A DNA stretch of 64,000 nt from Thalassospira profundimaris (GTDB lineage Bacteria; Pseudomonadota; Alphaproteobacteria; Rhodospirillales; Thalassospiraceae), in assembly GCF_003326675.1 (NCBI RefSeq), contig NZ_JPWF01000020.1, positions 1 through 64,000 on the forward strand, given 5' to 3'. Below the pieces are notes generated by a model. That model had not been told where the DNA came from. It did no database searches and worked only from the letters and a program-made list of their open reading frames with translations. Made by a program: the position numbers and the translations under genes. Of this stretch, positions 47,181 through 56,108 are shown piece by piece (position 1 is the first letter of the stretch; each line of letters opens with the position of its first letter).

Positions 47181-48223
47181 TAGTGGGTCTCCGTCACTTT
47201 CGAAAGGTGCGGCGGTGCATCCGGATTGCAACCACGCGCCAAGGCAACACTTTCCGCAAGCGTGTAGAAAGTCTGGATCATGGTGATCGGTGCAAGTAAC
47301 GGGTGGATATCCTCGACCACCGGAAGGTGACCCTTGATATCGGCATAGCCCGTCTCTGCGGCAAACAGATTGTCTGTTTTCGCCCGCATTTCGGTCAGGA
47401 AGTCTTCAACACTATCGCGTGACGCATCCTGCTGGGAAAAGACCAGCATCGGGAATGTCGGCGTTACCAGCGCCATCGGGCCGTGCTTGACTTCAGCTGC
47501 GCTGAAAGCTTCGGCGTGCAAGCTGCTGGTTTCCTTGAATTTAAGGGCAGCCTCCTGTGCAATCGCAAATGCCGGCCCGCGTCCGATCACATAAAGGCCG
47601 CTGGACTTGGCAATCGTGTCCGACGCGCCAAGCCAATCCTGATTAAGCGCGGTGCCAAGTGATTGCGGCAAATTGCCAAGACCCTTGTTAAAAGCATCAT
47701 CCTGCGTCCAGGCACCGACAATCTGTGCAATCGCTGACAAGGTCGCGATATAGGACTTGGTGGCGGCAACACTGGTTTCCGGGCCGGCCATAAGCGGGAT
47801 CACGTGATCAACCGTATCAGCGAGCGGGGAGTCCACCACATTGACAAGTGCGACCGTACGCGCACCCGCATCGCGGGCGGCTTCGGCATTCTTCACCAGA
47901 TCGGGGCTTTTCCCGGACTGTGATACCGCAATGAAAAGCGCGTCCTTGGAGGCGATAGAACGATTGTAAATCGAAACGATTGATGGTGCTGCGGACACAA
48001 CAGGAATGCCAAGCTGGCTTTCGATCAGGTATTTGGCATAAAGCGTTGCGTGGTCCGAGCTGCCACGACCACATGTGACGACGAATTTCGGCGGGTTGTT
48101 GCGCAGGTCTTCGGCAAGCTTGGCAATTGCATCCTGATTATGTGCAAGTTGCTTTGCGACAACTTCCGGGGCTTCTGCCAATTCGCGGCCCATTTGCGTT
48201 TTCGGGCGCCAACTTGTCGTCAT
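47180..48223 (-). CDS. NagB-II type glucosamine-6-phosphate deaminase (SIS family)
   Basis: A 347-residue protein with two SIS domains and no glutaminase domain. VTCGRGSSDHATLYAKYLIE and SQSGKSPDLVKN form the first sugar-phosphate site, and SAAEVKHGPMALV resembles the isomerase half of GlmS. This matches the NagB-II group (known from Shewanella), which deaminates GlcN-6-P to fructose-6-phosphate, rather than the classical NagB fold. AgaS-type activity on galactosamine-6-P is the main alternative. It sits between gntR and nagA. Confidence 0.88.
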   Translation of the reverse strand: MTTSWRPKTQMGRELAEAPEVVAKQLAHNQDAIAKLAEDLRNNPPKFVVTCGRGSSDHATLYAKYLIESQLGIPVVSAAPSIVSIYNRSIASKDALFIAVSQSGKSPDLVKNAEAARDAGARTVALVNVVDSPLADTVDHVIPLMAGPETSVAATKSYIATLSAIAQIVGAWTQDDAFNKGLGNLPQSLGTALNQDWLGASDTIAKSSGLYVIGRGPAFAIAQEAALKFKETSSLHAEAFSAAEVKHGPMALVTPTFPMLVFSQQDASRDSVEDFLTEMRAKTDNLFAAETGYADIKGHLPVVEDIHPLLAPITMIQTFYTLAESVALARGCNPDAPPHLSKVTETH

Positions 48224-48268
48224 TTGCTCTGTTCCCTAGGTTATGAATGAACGGCCAAACTGACAGAG

Positions 48269-49030
48269 TCAGCGGGCATCCACCTGCATTTCAGCAATAA
48301 AGTCGTAACTGTCACCGCGGTAATAGGACCGGGTGAATTCAACCGGCGTACCATTGGCCAGAAAAGAGCGGCGCTCGATATAAAGCGCGGCACTGCCATC
48401 CGGAACACCAAGAATTTTGGCTGTTTCGCCGTCAAAAAGTTCAGCCCGAAGACGCTGCAAGGCACGTTCGGGTTTCTTGTTGTATTTGGCCAGCGCGTCA
48501 TAAAGCGATTTGTCGACTTCATCCGGGCTGGGCAGAAAGGCCCGCGGGATTACCGCATACTCAAGGGCCATCGGCTTGTCGTTTGCGGTACGCAGACGGC
48601 GCAAGCGGGTAACTTCGGTGCCGGGCGACAAATTAAGTGCCATGGCTTCTTCAGGCGATGCATGCCCCAATGTCTTTTCCAGCCATACGGCGCCCGGGTC
48701 CATACCGCGTGTAATCATATCTTCGGTAAAGGATGTCAGGCGTGACAGGGCCTGTTCAACGCGCGGGGCAACAAAGGTCCCCGCACCATGGCGCTGAACC
48801 AGAACGCCTTCCTCGACCAATGCCCGCATCGCATTGCGCACAGTGACGCGTGAAATACCAAGTTCGGTGGCAAGATCGCGTTCGCTGGGCAGGGCATCAT
48901 CAACCTGCAAAATGCCGTCATCGATCACGGATTTCAAAGCCGACTGCAAGCGGCGATAAAGCGGGCCGTTACCGGAATTTTCAATATCCCGGGTGCGCAG
49001 ATTTTCGATGATGTCCGTTGTGGCGATCAT
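48269..49030 (-). CDS. GntR/HutC-family regulator of amino-sugar genes
   Basis: A 253-residue repressor. The N-terminal winged helix, about residues 25-92, has SERDLATELGISRVTVRNAMRALVEEGVLVQRHGAGTFV. The C-terminal UTRA ligand domain (residues about 105-250) binds small effectors; in relatives NagR/YvoA the effector is GlcNAc-6-P or GlcN-6-P. The gene overlaps the kinase by ATGA. It likely controls both divergent operons; repeated TGGTAT hexamers in the region 49909-50182 are the candidate operators. Confidence 0.92.
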   Translation of the reverse strand: MIATTDIIENLRTRDIENSGNGPLYRRLQSALKSVIDDGILQVDDALPSERDLATELGISRVTVRNAMRALVEEGVLVQRHGAGTFVAPRVEQALSRLTSFTEDMITRGMDPGAVWLEKTLGHASPEEAMALNLSPGTEVTRLRRLRTANDKPMALEYAVIPRAFLPSPDEVDKSLYDALAKYNKKPERALQRLRAELFDGETAKILGVPDGSAALYIERRSFLANGTPVEFTRSYYRGDSYDFIAEMQVDAR

Positions 49031-49908
49031 GCAGCTGCTCTTTCATGCTGTTTGGCCAACAGGATCGCGCCATGCATGGCGTCATATTTGGCAGGCACCA
49101 ACAAATTTGCGATATCAACGGGCATGCGTTTTGCCATTTGGTCGGCAAGCCCCCCCATAAGGGTCAGGTGCGGGGCACCGAACGCAACCAGCCTGCGCAA
49201 GATTGTCAGATTTGCATTTACGGCAAAATTCACAATGGCGGTTGCAGTTTGATCACCAGTTTCCTCGGCCTCGAAAACAAGTGGGCAAAATGCACCATAA
49301 TCCGACGGGCGGGCTTTTTCGGCGAAAACCACAATGTTTTCAGGATTATTTTCGAACTTTTCCATCACAGCCACGGTAAGGTCGGTTTTTTCCGCCAATC
49401 CGTCATGGGCGAGCAGGGATGTCTCGATGGCGTTCCGGCCTATGCGCGCGCCACTGCCCAGATCTGATACCTCAAAACCCCAACCGGCCACCGAGAGTTC
49501 CTTGTCATCCATGATGGCCTGTCCGCAGGTGCCTGTGCCGACAATCAGGATCGCACCATTTTCACCGTCATGCGCGCCCAGACAAGCGGTATAGGCGTCT
49601 GTCGCAAAGCAGATGCTGGCAAATGGATGGGGATAGGATTGTGCGAGTTTTCGATCACGTTCCAGCGGAAGTCCGGCCAACCCCAGACCAGCATGAAGGT
49701 TTCCAAGATGCGAATCGTCCAATCCGGCATTGGAAAGTGCAAGAGATGCGACAGAAATGATTTCAGTGAAAACGTGGTCGACACCAAGACGTGTATTGGC
49801 ACCGCCACCGACCGCTTCACCCAGCACTTTGCCGGACGCATTTGCAATCCGCACACGGCAACGCGTTCCGCCGCCATCAACACCAAGATAAAGCCGTTCG
49901 TTTTTCAT
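49027..49908 (-). CDS. BadF-type amino-sugar kinase (MurNAc/GlcNAc kinase candidate)
   Basis: A 293-residue ASKHA-fold kinase of the BadF/BadG/BcrA group. YLGVDGGGTRCRVRI is the phosphate-1 loop, the ILIVGTGTCGQ segment is phosphate-2, and the WGFEVSDLGSGARIGRNAI region binds the sugar. Members include eukaryotic NAGK, GspK and MurK of Clostridium, the last phosphorylating both GlcNAc and MurNAc. Given that murQ lies next to it and no PTS is present, 6-phosphorylation of imported MurNAc and/or GlcNAc is the best reading. It heads the left operon. Confidence 0.9.
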   Translation of the reverse strand: MKNERLYLGVDGGGTRCRVRIANASGKVLGEAVGGGANTRLGVDHVFTEIISVASLALSNAGLDDSHLGNLHAGLGLAGLPLERDRKLAQSYPHPFASICFATDAYTACLGAHDGENGAILIVGTGTCGQAIMDDKELSVAGWGFEVSDLGSGARIGRNAIETSLLAHDGLAEKTDLTVAVMEKFENNPENIVVFAEKARPSDYGAFCPLVFEAEETGDQTATAIVNFAVNANLTILRRLVAFGAPHLTLMGGLADQMAKRMPVDIANLLVPAKYDAMHGAILLAKQHERAAA

Positions 49909-49952
49909 TTCAGAGCAACTGCCTTCCCGTTTATGCCCGGAGCATAACAGAG

Positions 49953-49975
49953 TGGTATCTTAAAAATCAATACCA
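49953..49975. promoter_or_regulatory. Inverted TGGTAT pair, candidate GntR operator
   Basis: TGGTAT (49953-49958) and its reverse complement ATACCA (49970-49975) are separated by 11 bp, about 50 bp upstream of the kinase start. HutC-subfamily GntR proteins commonly bind GGTAT-containing palindromes. Confidence 0.5.
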
Positions 49976-50140
49976 ATATAAATCCACTATAGAGCGAAGT
50001 GGTCTGAAGTTGGAGTCAGTATATCTACGCACTCCATGTAGCGTCAGATACTTACAGTCGCATAATTAATTGTTTTATAAGTGAATATAACCTGTAGCTG
50101 CTTTCAATTGCGAAATTATTTACGAAGTGGCTTGCGCCGC

Positions 50141-50157
50141 TGGTATCACAATGGTAT
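50141..50157. promoter_or_regulatory. Direct TGGTAT pair before murQ, candidate GntR operator
   Basis: TGGTAT occurs at 50141-50146 and 50152-50157, an 11-bp period that puts both on the same DNA face, 26-42 bp before the murQ start. The repeats match the inverted pair on the other side of the region. Confidence 0.45.
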
Positions 50158-50182
50158 TTAATTTGGAGAGGGAGACGGAAAA

Positions 50183-51070
50183 ATGGCATCACGCACAGAA
50201 GAATTTGATTCGCGATTTGCCGGGTTGGACCAATGGTCCGACGCCGATTTCCTTATGGCCTTGTGGGAAGGCCAGATGCGCGCTGTGGCTTCGGTTGGTC
50301 CAGTCCTGGGGGATTTGGCTACAGCCGCAAACGGGATTGCGCGTCGCCTGGGGGGCGGCGGGCGTCTCGTTTATGTCGGTGCTGGCACATCTGGCACTGT
50401 TGCCTGGCAGGATGCCAAGGAGCTTGGCGGCACATTCGGCTGGCCCGAAGAGCATACCATTGTCATGCTGGCTGGCGGTTTACAAAGCTCCCCCAATGAG
50501 TTCAACGGCGCAGAAGACGACATTGAACTGGCGGCACGCGAAATCTTCGCCCACAATATCTCTGAAAATGATGCGATCATTGCAATCGCGGCCAGTGGCT
50601 CGACGCCCTATACGGTACGTGCGCTTGAACTTGCGCGTGAACGCGGCGCTTTCACGGTCGGAATTTGCAACAATCCCGATGGTCATATCCTCGGGATTGT
50701 CGATAGCGGCATCTACCTTGAAAGCGCGCCCGAAGTTGTCGCAGGCTCGACCCGAATGGGGGCCGGGACCGCGCAAAAGGCGGCATTGAACATTTTGTCG
50801 ACCCTGGTCATGAATAAGCTTGGTCGGCTGTTTGACAATTTGATGGTCGGCATGCGCGCAGAAAACATCAAGCTGCATGACCGGGCCATTCGCATCGTGG
50901 CGCATATTGCGTCGTGCAATCATGACATTGCCAAAGATGCACTTGAAAAATCGGATTTTGACATTCGTTCGGCGGTGCTTGTGGTCAAAGGCCACGCACC
51001 GGACCGGGCAAAAGAAATTCTTGCGCTGTCTAATGGAAATCTCCGGGCAGCACTTGAGTACAGGAACTGA
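50183..51070 (+). CDS. murQ: N-acetylmuramic acid 6-phosphate etherase
   Basis: A 295-residue SIS-fold lyase that cleaves the lactyl ether of MurNAc-6-P, giving GlcNAc-6-P and D-lactate. GAGTSG at residues 66-71 binds the sugar phosphate. The following DAKE segment places Glu80 at the catalytic position of E. coli MurQ (DASE). IAASGSTPYTVRALELAR is the second SIS loop, and PEVVAGSTRMGAGTAQKAALN is the strongest family signature. Strong GGAGAGGGAG ribosome site. It is the first gene of the right operon, followed by a sugar ABC importer. Confidence 0.95.
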   Translation: MASRTEEFDSRFAGLDQWSDADFLMALWEGQMRAVASVGPVLGDLATAANGIARRLGGGGRLVYVGAGTSGTVAWQDAKELGGTFGWPEEHTIVMLAGGLQSSPNEFNGAEDDIELAAREIFAHNISENDAIIAIAASGSTPYTVRALELARERGAFTVGICNNPDGHILGIVDSGIYLESAPEVVAGSTRMGAGTAQKAALNILSTLVMNKLGRLFDNLMVGMRAENIKLHDRAIRIVAHIASCNHDIAKDALEKSDFDIRSAVLVVKGHAPDRAKEILALSNGNLRAALEYRN

Positions 51071-51116
51071 CATCAACACGGTGCCAGTCCGCCGACATTG
51101 ATCAGAGGAGGCATAA

Positions 51117-52379
51117 ATGTCGAATAAAGTCTTAGCAAAAGGCCTGGCAGGGGCCCTGGCGGCAAGTGTCGCCCTGGTTCCGTTGATGGCATCCGCTGGC
51201 GATCTCGTCATCGAAAGCTGGCGTAACGATGATATTGATATCTGGAATGAAAAAATCATTCCGGCCTTCAACAAAGCCCACCCGGACATCAAAGTGTCGT
51301 TCAAACCGACCCCGCCGACCGAATATAACGCATCGGTCAATGCCAAGCTGGCTGGCGGTACTGCCGGTGACCTTATTACCTGCCGCCCGTTTGATGCGTC
51401 GCTTGAGCTGTATAAACAGGGCAACCTTGCTGCTCTTGATGATCTCAAAGGCATGGACAACTTCTCAGACGTTGCCAAATCCGCTTGGCAGACCGATGAC
51501 GGCGCAGTGACCTTCTGCTTGCCGATGGCATCGGTTATTCACGGCTTCATTTATAACAAGGAAGCCTTCAAAGAAGTTGGCGTCGAAGTTCCGAAGACCC
51601 GTGAAGAGTTCTATGCTGCTCTTGATAAAATCAAGGAAGAAGGCAGCTACATCCCAATGGCCATGGGCACTGCGGACCAGTGGGAAGCAGCTACCATGGG
51701 CTTCCAGAATATTGGCCCGAACTATTGGGATGGTGAAGCCGGCCGTAAAGCGTTGATCGATGGCAGCGCGAAATTCACCGATGCGGCCTATGTCGACACC
51801 TTCAAGGAACTGGCAAGCTGGAAAAACTATCTGCCGGACGGCTATGAAGCCATTTCCTATCCGGATGCACAGAACCTGTTCTCGCTTGGTCGTGCAGCTG
51901 TATATCCGGCTGGCTCCTGGGACATTTCACTGTTCAATAACCAGGCTGATTTCGAATTTGGTGCATTCCCGCCGCCCGCAGCGGCAGGTGCCAACACCTG
52001 CTATATCAGTGACCACACCGACATTGCACTTGGTCTGAATGCAGATTCCAAAAATGCCGCCGAAGCCAAACTGTTCCTGGAATGGATGACGGGTTCGGAA
52101 TTCGCAGAACTTTATTCCAACGCTTTGCCGGGCTTCTTCTCGCTGTCGAACCACAAGGTCGAAGTTACCGACCCGGTTGCCAACGAGTTCGTAAGCTGGC
52201 GTCAGAAGTGCGAGTCTACCATTCGTAACTCGTACCAGATCCTTTCGCGTGGCACGCCGAACCTTGAAAACGACCTGTGGAACCTCTCCGCTCAGGTCAT
52301 CAACGGTACGCTGACCCCGGAAGAAGCAGCCGGTGCTGCCGAAGCCGGTCTTGCGAAGTGGTATGCTCCGCACCAGTAA
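51117..52379 (+). CDS. Extracellular solute-binding protein of sugar ABC importer
   Basis: A 420-residue family 1 (MalE-like) binding protein. The signal peptide ends at ASA near residue 27; the mature protein begins GDLVIESWRNDDIDIWNEKI. The central motif FNKAHPDIKVSFKPTPPTEYNASVNAKLAGGTAGDL is typical of oligosaccharide and amino-sugar binders. Ligand is not readable from sequence; placement right after murQ suggests MurNAc, GlcNAc or a small muropeptide or chitooligosaccharide. A GGAGG ribosome site precedes it, consistent with high expression, as do the hairpins that follow. Confidence 0.92.
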   Translation: MSNKVLAKGLAGALAASVALVPLMASAGDLVIESWRNDDIDIWNEKIIPAFNKAHPDIKVSFKPTPPTEYNASVNAKLAGGTAGDLITCRPFDASLELYKQGNLAALDDLKGMDNFSDVAKSAWQTDDGAVTFCLPMASVIHGFIYNKEAFKEVGVEVPKTREEFYAALDKIKEEGSYIPMAMGTADQWEAATMGFQNIGPNYWDGEAGRKALIDGSAKFTDAAYVDTFKELASWKNYLPDGYEAISYPDAQNLFSLGRAAVYPAGSWDISLFNNQADFEFGAFPPPAAAGANTCYISDHTDIALGLNADSKNAAEAKLFLEWMTGSEFAELYSNALPGFFSLSNHKVEVTDPVANEFVSWRQKCESTIRNSYQILSRGTPNLENDLWNLSAQVINGTLTPEEAAGAAEAGLAKWYAPHQ

Positions 52380-52388
52380 AAATATTGA

Positions 52389-52525
52389 AAGGATGGCGGA
52401 GCCGTTTGGTTTCTGCCATCCTTCCATTATCGCCCTTGCAGGTGCCCCAAAACCGGGCGACACCAACGTGACCGCCGGGCGAGATAGAGCGGTCTTTTAA
52501 TGAAGAAGGCACAGCAAAGCCTTCA
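52389..52525 (+). terminator. Three hairpins between binding protein and permease genes
   Basis: Three stem-loops lie in this gap: AAGGATGGC/GCCATCCTT (52389-52423), GACCGC/GCGGTC followed by TTTT (52470-52498), and GAAGGC/GCCTTC (52505-52524). They would stabilise the binding-protein message or attenuate transcription into the permeases, giving excess binding protein. The middle one has the best terminator form. Confidence 0.6.
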
Positions 52526-52556
52526 ATCCTTTTAATCTTGGATAACAGGACAGGGT

Positions 52557-53495
52557 ATGGCGCATTCAGGCCCCATGACCGATTGGCGCAAGGCTAAATT
52601 GCCTGTGATTGCCTTTCTGGCTCCAGCAACGATCATTTACACACTGTTTATGATCTATCCGTTGCTTGATTCAATTCGTCTGAGTTTCTATGCCACGCCA
52701 AGCGGCGGTGAAGCTGCTTTTGTCGGATTGGACAATTATCGCACAATTCTGGCAGACCCGGACTGGTCGTCAACCTTCTGGAACAGCTTTTGGAACAACA
52801 TGAAGTTCTTTGCCGTTCATATGCTGATCCAGAACCCGATCGGTATTGCTCTGGCCGGTATCCTGAGTCTTCCGCAATTGCGGTTCCGCAACACCTATCG
52901 CACCATGATGATCATGCCGACCATGCTTTCGGTCGTAATCGTTGGCTTCATCTGGCAGCTGATCCTTAGCCCGGTCTGGGGTGTTGGTGCTGATCTGCTT
53001 GATATTATCGGATTGAAATCCCTGTTTGGGCCTTGGCTTGGTAAAGAAGGCAGTGCTTTGATCACGCTGTCATTCATCTCGGTTTGGCAGTGGGTTGGTA
53101 TTCCTTTAATGCTGATTTATGCGGCTTTGCTCGCGATCCCGGATGATCTGGTTGATGCAGCGATTGTTGATGGCGCATCCCATTTCGAAGTGTTCATTCA
53201 CATCAAGCTGCCACTTGTTCTGCCGACTGTTGCAATGGTTTCTATTTTGACTTTTGTCGGCAACTTCAATGCCTTCGACCTGATATATGCAGTCAAAGGT
53301 GCGCTGGCGGGCCCGAATTTCTCGACCGACATCATGGGCACCTTGTTCTATCGCACGTTCTTTGGCTATCAGTTGCAGCTTGGCAATCCGCATCTTGGCG
53401 CCACGGTTGCGTCCCTGATGTTCCTGATCATTCTGGCAGGCGTTCTTTTCTATCTGTTCGCCATTCAGCGCCGCCTGGCGCGCTATCAGCTGTAA
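52557..53495 (+). CDS. Sugar ABC transporter permease (MalF-like)
   Basis: A 312-residue inner-membrane permease with six predicted helices. The EAA loop reads DDLVDAAIVDGASHFEVFIHIKLPLVLPT, the contact site for the ATPase. A start at 52575 (MTDWRK) is an alternative. It follows the binding-protein gene across the hairpin region and overlaps nothing; the second permease begins 9 bp after its stop. Confidence 0.94.
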   Translation: MAHSGPMTDWRKAKLPVIAFLAPATIIYTLFMIYPLLDSIRLSFYATPSGGEAAFVGLDNYRTILADPDWSSTFWNSFWNNMKFFAVHMLIQNPIGIALAGILSLPQLRFRNTYRTMMIMPTMLSVVIVGFIWQLILSPVWGVGADLLDIIGLKSLFGPWLGKEGSALITLSFISVWQWVGIPLMLIYAALLAIPDDLVDAAIVDGASHFEVFIHIKLPLVLPTVAMVSILTFVGNFNAFDLIYAVKGALAGPNFSTDIMGTLFYRTFFGYQLQLGNPHLGATVASLMFLIILAGVLFYLFAIQRRLARYQL

Positions 53496-53504
53496 TCGGG
53501 GGCG

Positions 53505-54356
53505 ATGATGAGTTTTTCCAACATTCGCAGAGAAGACGCCAGCCGTGCCGTAATCGTGCATGCGATCCTTCTGACCTATACACTGGTGGCGCTGTATCCG
53601 ATTTTTCTGGTTGTGATCAATGCCTTCAAAACCAGAAAGGGCATCTTCAAGGACCCGATGGGCCTGCCAAACGCGGACACGTTCAGCCTTGAAGGTTTCA
53701 CCAAGGTTCTGGCGAAATCGGATTTCGAACTGTTTTTCTATAACAGCTTCAGCGTGACGATCATTACGATCGTGATTGTTCTGCTGCTTGCCGCAATGGC
53801 TGCATGGGCGCTGTCGGAATACAAATTCCCCGGCAACACTGTACTGGCCCTTTATCTTGCCATTGGCATTATGGTTCCGATCCGCCTTGGTTCGGTATCG
53901 ATCCTGAACCTGATTGTTGACCTTGGACTGATCAACACACTGACAGCGCTTGTAATGGTCTATGTGGCGCAGGGATTACCGTTGGCGATCTTTATCCTGA
54001 CCGAGTTCATGCATCAAATCCCCAAGGATTTGAAGGAAGCCGCAAGATGTGACGGGGTCGGGGAGTTCAAGATTTTCTTTGCGATTATCTTGCCGCTGAT
54101 CCGTCCGGCTGTTGCAACCGTTGCCGTCTTTACCATGATCCCGATCTGGAATGATCTTTGGTTCCCGCTGATCCTGGCACCAGGCGATGGTAAGCAGACC
54201 ATCACCTTGGGCGTGCAGCAATTCATCGGACAGTATGTAACGGACTGGAATGCGGTTCTGGCATCCCTGAGCCTTGCGATCATCCCCATTTTGGTACTTT
54301 ACCTGATTTTCTCCCGACAACTCATTCGCGGCCTGACATCCGGCGCGGTGAAGTAA
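53505..54356 (+). CDS. Sugar ABC transporter permease (MalG-like)
   Basis: A 283-residue permease, partner of the previous gene. Its EAA loop is PKDLKEAARCDGVGEFKIFFAIILPLIRP, and about six membrane helices are visible. MMSF offers two adjacent ATGs. It completes the membrane channel of the importer with the ATPase 27 bp downstream. Confidence 0.94.
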   Translation: MMSFSNIRREDASRAVIVHAILLTYTLVALYPIFLVVINAFKTRKGIFKDPMGLPNADTFSLEGFTKVLAKSDFELFFYNSFSVTIITIVIVLLLAAMAAWALSEYKFPGNTVLALYLAIGIMVPIRLGSVSILNLIVDLGLINTLTALVMVYVAQGLPLAIFILTEFMHQIPKDLKEAARCDGVGEFKIFFAIILPLIRPAVATVAVFTMIPIWNDLWFPLILAPGDGKQTITLGVQQFIGQYVTDWNAVLASLSLAIIPILVLYLIFSRQLIRGLTSGAVK

Positions 54357-54383
54357 CTGTTGGCTGATAGGAGCTTTGAATAA

Positions 54384-55505
54384 ATGGCTGACTTGAAACT
54401 TGACCAGATCCGCAAAAGCTATGGCGCTGTGGATGTGTTGCACGGTATCGATCTCGACGTGAAGGATGGCGAGTTCGTGGTGTTTGTCGGGCCGTCTGGC
54501 TGCGGCAAATCGACGTTGCTGCGGATCATCGCCGGACTTGAGGAAATCACCGGCGGCGACCTTATGATTGACGGCGAGGTGGTAAATACCAAAAGCCCGC
54601 GTGATCGTGGGATCGCCATGGTATTCCAGTCCTATGCGCTTTATCCGCATATGACTGTCTATAAGAACATGGCCTTCGGGCTTAAGCTTGATAAACAGGA
54701 CAAGGCAGCAATTGATGCCCGGGTACGGGAAGCAGCCCGCATCCTTCAGCTTGATCAGTTGCTTGACCGACGCCCGTCGGAGCTTTCCGGTGGTCAGCGC
54801 CAGCGCGTGGCAATCGGTCGCGCCATTGTGCGCCAGCCGAAAGTTTTCCTGTTTGACGAACCACTTTCAAACCTTGATGCGGCATTGCGTGTTCAGACGC
54901 GTATCGAAATCGCCAAGCTGCATCAGGATCTGAAATCCACCATCATTTATGTCACCCACGATCAGGTCGAAGCGATGACGCTTGCTGACAAGATTGTTGT
55001 AATGAATGGCGGCAATGTCGAGCAGGTCGGCTCCCCGATGCAGCTGTATCATCACCCGGAAACCCGCTTTGTTGCCGGCTTCATCGGCTCACCCGCCATG
55101 AACTTCACCAAAGTTACTATCGACGCGGTCGAGGAGGGCAAAGTAACGGTTGCCATTCCTGGTGGAATTAAATCGGTGTTACCGTTTGATGTGCCTTCAG
55201 CTGCTGTCGGCCAGCAGGTCGAACTTGGCATCCGCCCGGAACACCTTGCCTTGGGTGACGTGGGTGAATTGACCGTCAGTGGCGTGGTTGATGTTGTCGA
55301 AAAGCTTGGCGATTCAACCTATCTGTATCTCAATCTGGCGAACGGCGATCGCGTCACTGTCCGCGCGCCCGGTCATAGCCGGGTGAAAATGGGCGATACA
55401 GTTACCGCGTCTGCACCGGCAGGCGCCGCGCATCTGTTTAACGGCGAAGGAAAGGCCTTTACCAAGGTCGATTGCCCGGCAGAGTTCAGCGCTGATGATA
55501 TCTAG
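54384..55505 (+). CDS. Sugar ABC transporter ATP-binding protein (MalK/UgpC-like)
   Basis: A 373-residue ATPase with Walker [10 protein letters not shown] near residues 37-45, Q-loop [10 protein letters not shown], signature LSGGQRQR, Walker [17 protein letters not shown]-loop THDQVEAM, and a C-terminal MalK-type OB domain (about 240-373). It ends the right operon, with two hairpins behind it. In some alphaproteobacteria one MalK-like ATPase serves several importers, so it could also power others. Confidence 0.94.
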   Translation: MADLKLDQIRKSYGAVDVLHGIDLDVKDGEFVVFVGPSGCGKSTLLRIIAGLEEITGGDLMIDGEVVNTKSPRDRGIAMVFQSYALYPHMTVYKNMAFGLKLDKQDKAAIDARVREAARILQLDQLLDRRPSELSGGQRQRVAIGRAIVRQPKVFLFDEPLSNLDAALRVQTRIEIAKLHQDLKSTIIYVTHDQVEAMTLADKIVVMNGGNVEQVGSPMQLYHHPETRFVAGFIGSPAMNFTKVTIDAVEEGKVTVAIPGGIKSVLPFDVPSAAVGQQVELGIRPEHLALGDVGELTVSGVVDVVEKLGDSTYLYLNLANGDRVTVRAPGHSRVKMGDTVTASAPAGAAHLFNGEGKAFTKVDCPAEFSADDI

Positions 55506-55512
55506 CAGGATT

Positions 55513-55540
55513 AGCTTATCCGCCGATGACAGATAAGCTT
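55513..55540 (+). repeat. Stem-loop after the amino-sugar ABC operon
   Basis: AGCTTATC pairs with GATAAGCT around an 11-nt loop, beginning just after the ATPase stop. No T-run follows; the true terminator is the next hairpin. Confidence 0.6.
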
Positions 55541-55545
55541 TGAAT

Positions 55546-55585
55546 AATGAGGTTCTGCTGTTTTTTCAGCAGAACCTCATTTGTT
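55546..55585 (+). terminator. Terminator of the amino-sugar ABC operon
   Basis: A perfect 15-bp inverted repeat (AATGAGGTTCTGCTG / CAGCAGAACCTCATT) with a 6-T loop, followed by TGTTT. It is the strongest hairpin in this half of the window. Confidence 0.92.
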
Positions 55586-56108
55586 TACGGGCAACCGTTG
55601 CGGTCGACCTGCCGTCAACAGGCTTGATTATATGGGGGATGCATCTGCTTCCGGAATTTGATTAGCCGTCGCGAGCAGGATGTTACTTTTTGATTTCGCA
55701 AACGAAAGTCCGAGATGACGCATGTCGCTTCGTTTAATCATCTCAAGCTCGGAAAAATTTCGATAAAACCGGAATTCTGAACATCGTTTAGAATCATCAA
55801 TTTACAGCAATAACATTAGGGTTTCTGCAGTATGCAGACCGTAAGCCAGACGGCTTTCCAATTCGTGCGGTCGAAAGGCTTTCATACTCAATCAATTTAT
55901 GAGATGTTCATTCGAACATTTGACGGGGTCGAACGCACTACAAATATCAATAATAGACGGTCTGAAAGATACTTTCGCACATCAAAAGTAAATTTCCGAA
56001 AACTGTCACTTGAGGAAACGTCCCCCTCAGATGAAAACGAAGGTGTTGCGGAAAGTCGAACAACAGGCGGCTTTTCGTGCAAAGTTTTTATTTGGGAGCT
56101 AACAGATC
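55586..56108. promoter_or_regulatory. 523-bp upstream region of the ugp operon
   Basis: No gene is seen here. It includes the inverted repeat TTTCG-CAAA-CGAAA (55694-55707), CTGCA-GTA-TGCAG (55825-55837) and AAGCC/GGCTT (55842-55855). A lone CTGTCAC at 56003-56009 resembles half a Pho box, but no second half lies 11 bp away. The ugpB ribosome site GGGAG is at the end. Confidence 0.55.

Larger units (their letters stand above)
49909..50182. promoter_or_regulatory. Divergent promoter region of the two amino-sugar operons
   Basis: This 274-bp AT-rich stretch lies between the kinase start (minus) and murQ (plus). It contains four copies of the hexamer TGGTAT in both orientations. I could not define exact -35/-10 boxes. 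The murQ ribosome site is GGAGAGGGAG just upstream of its ATG. Confidence 0.65.

Noticed and set aside
56003-56009. Pho box for the ugp operon
   Set aside because: A lone CTGTCAC half-site is present, but no second copy lies at the required 11-bp spacing.
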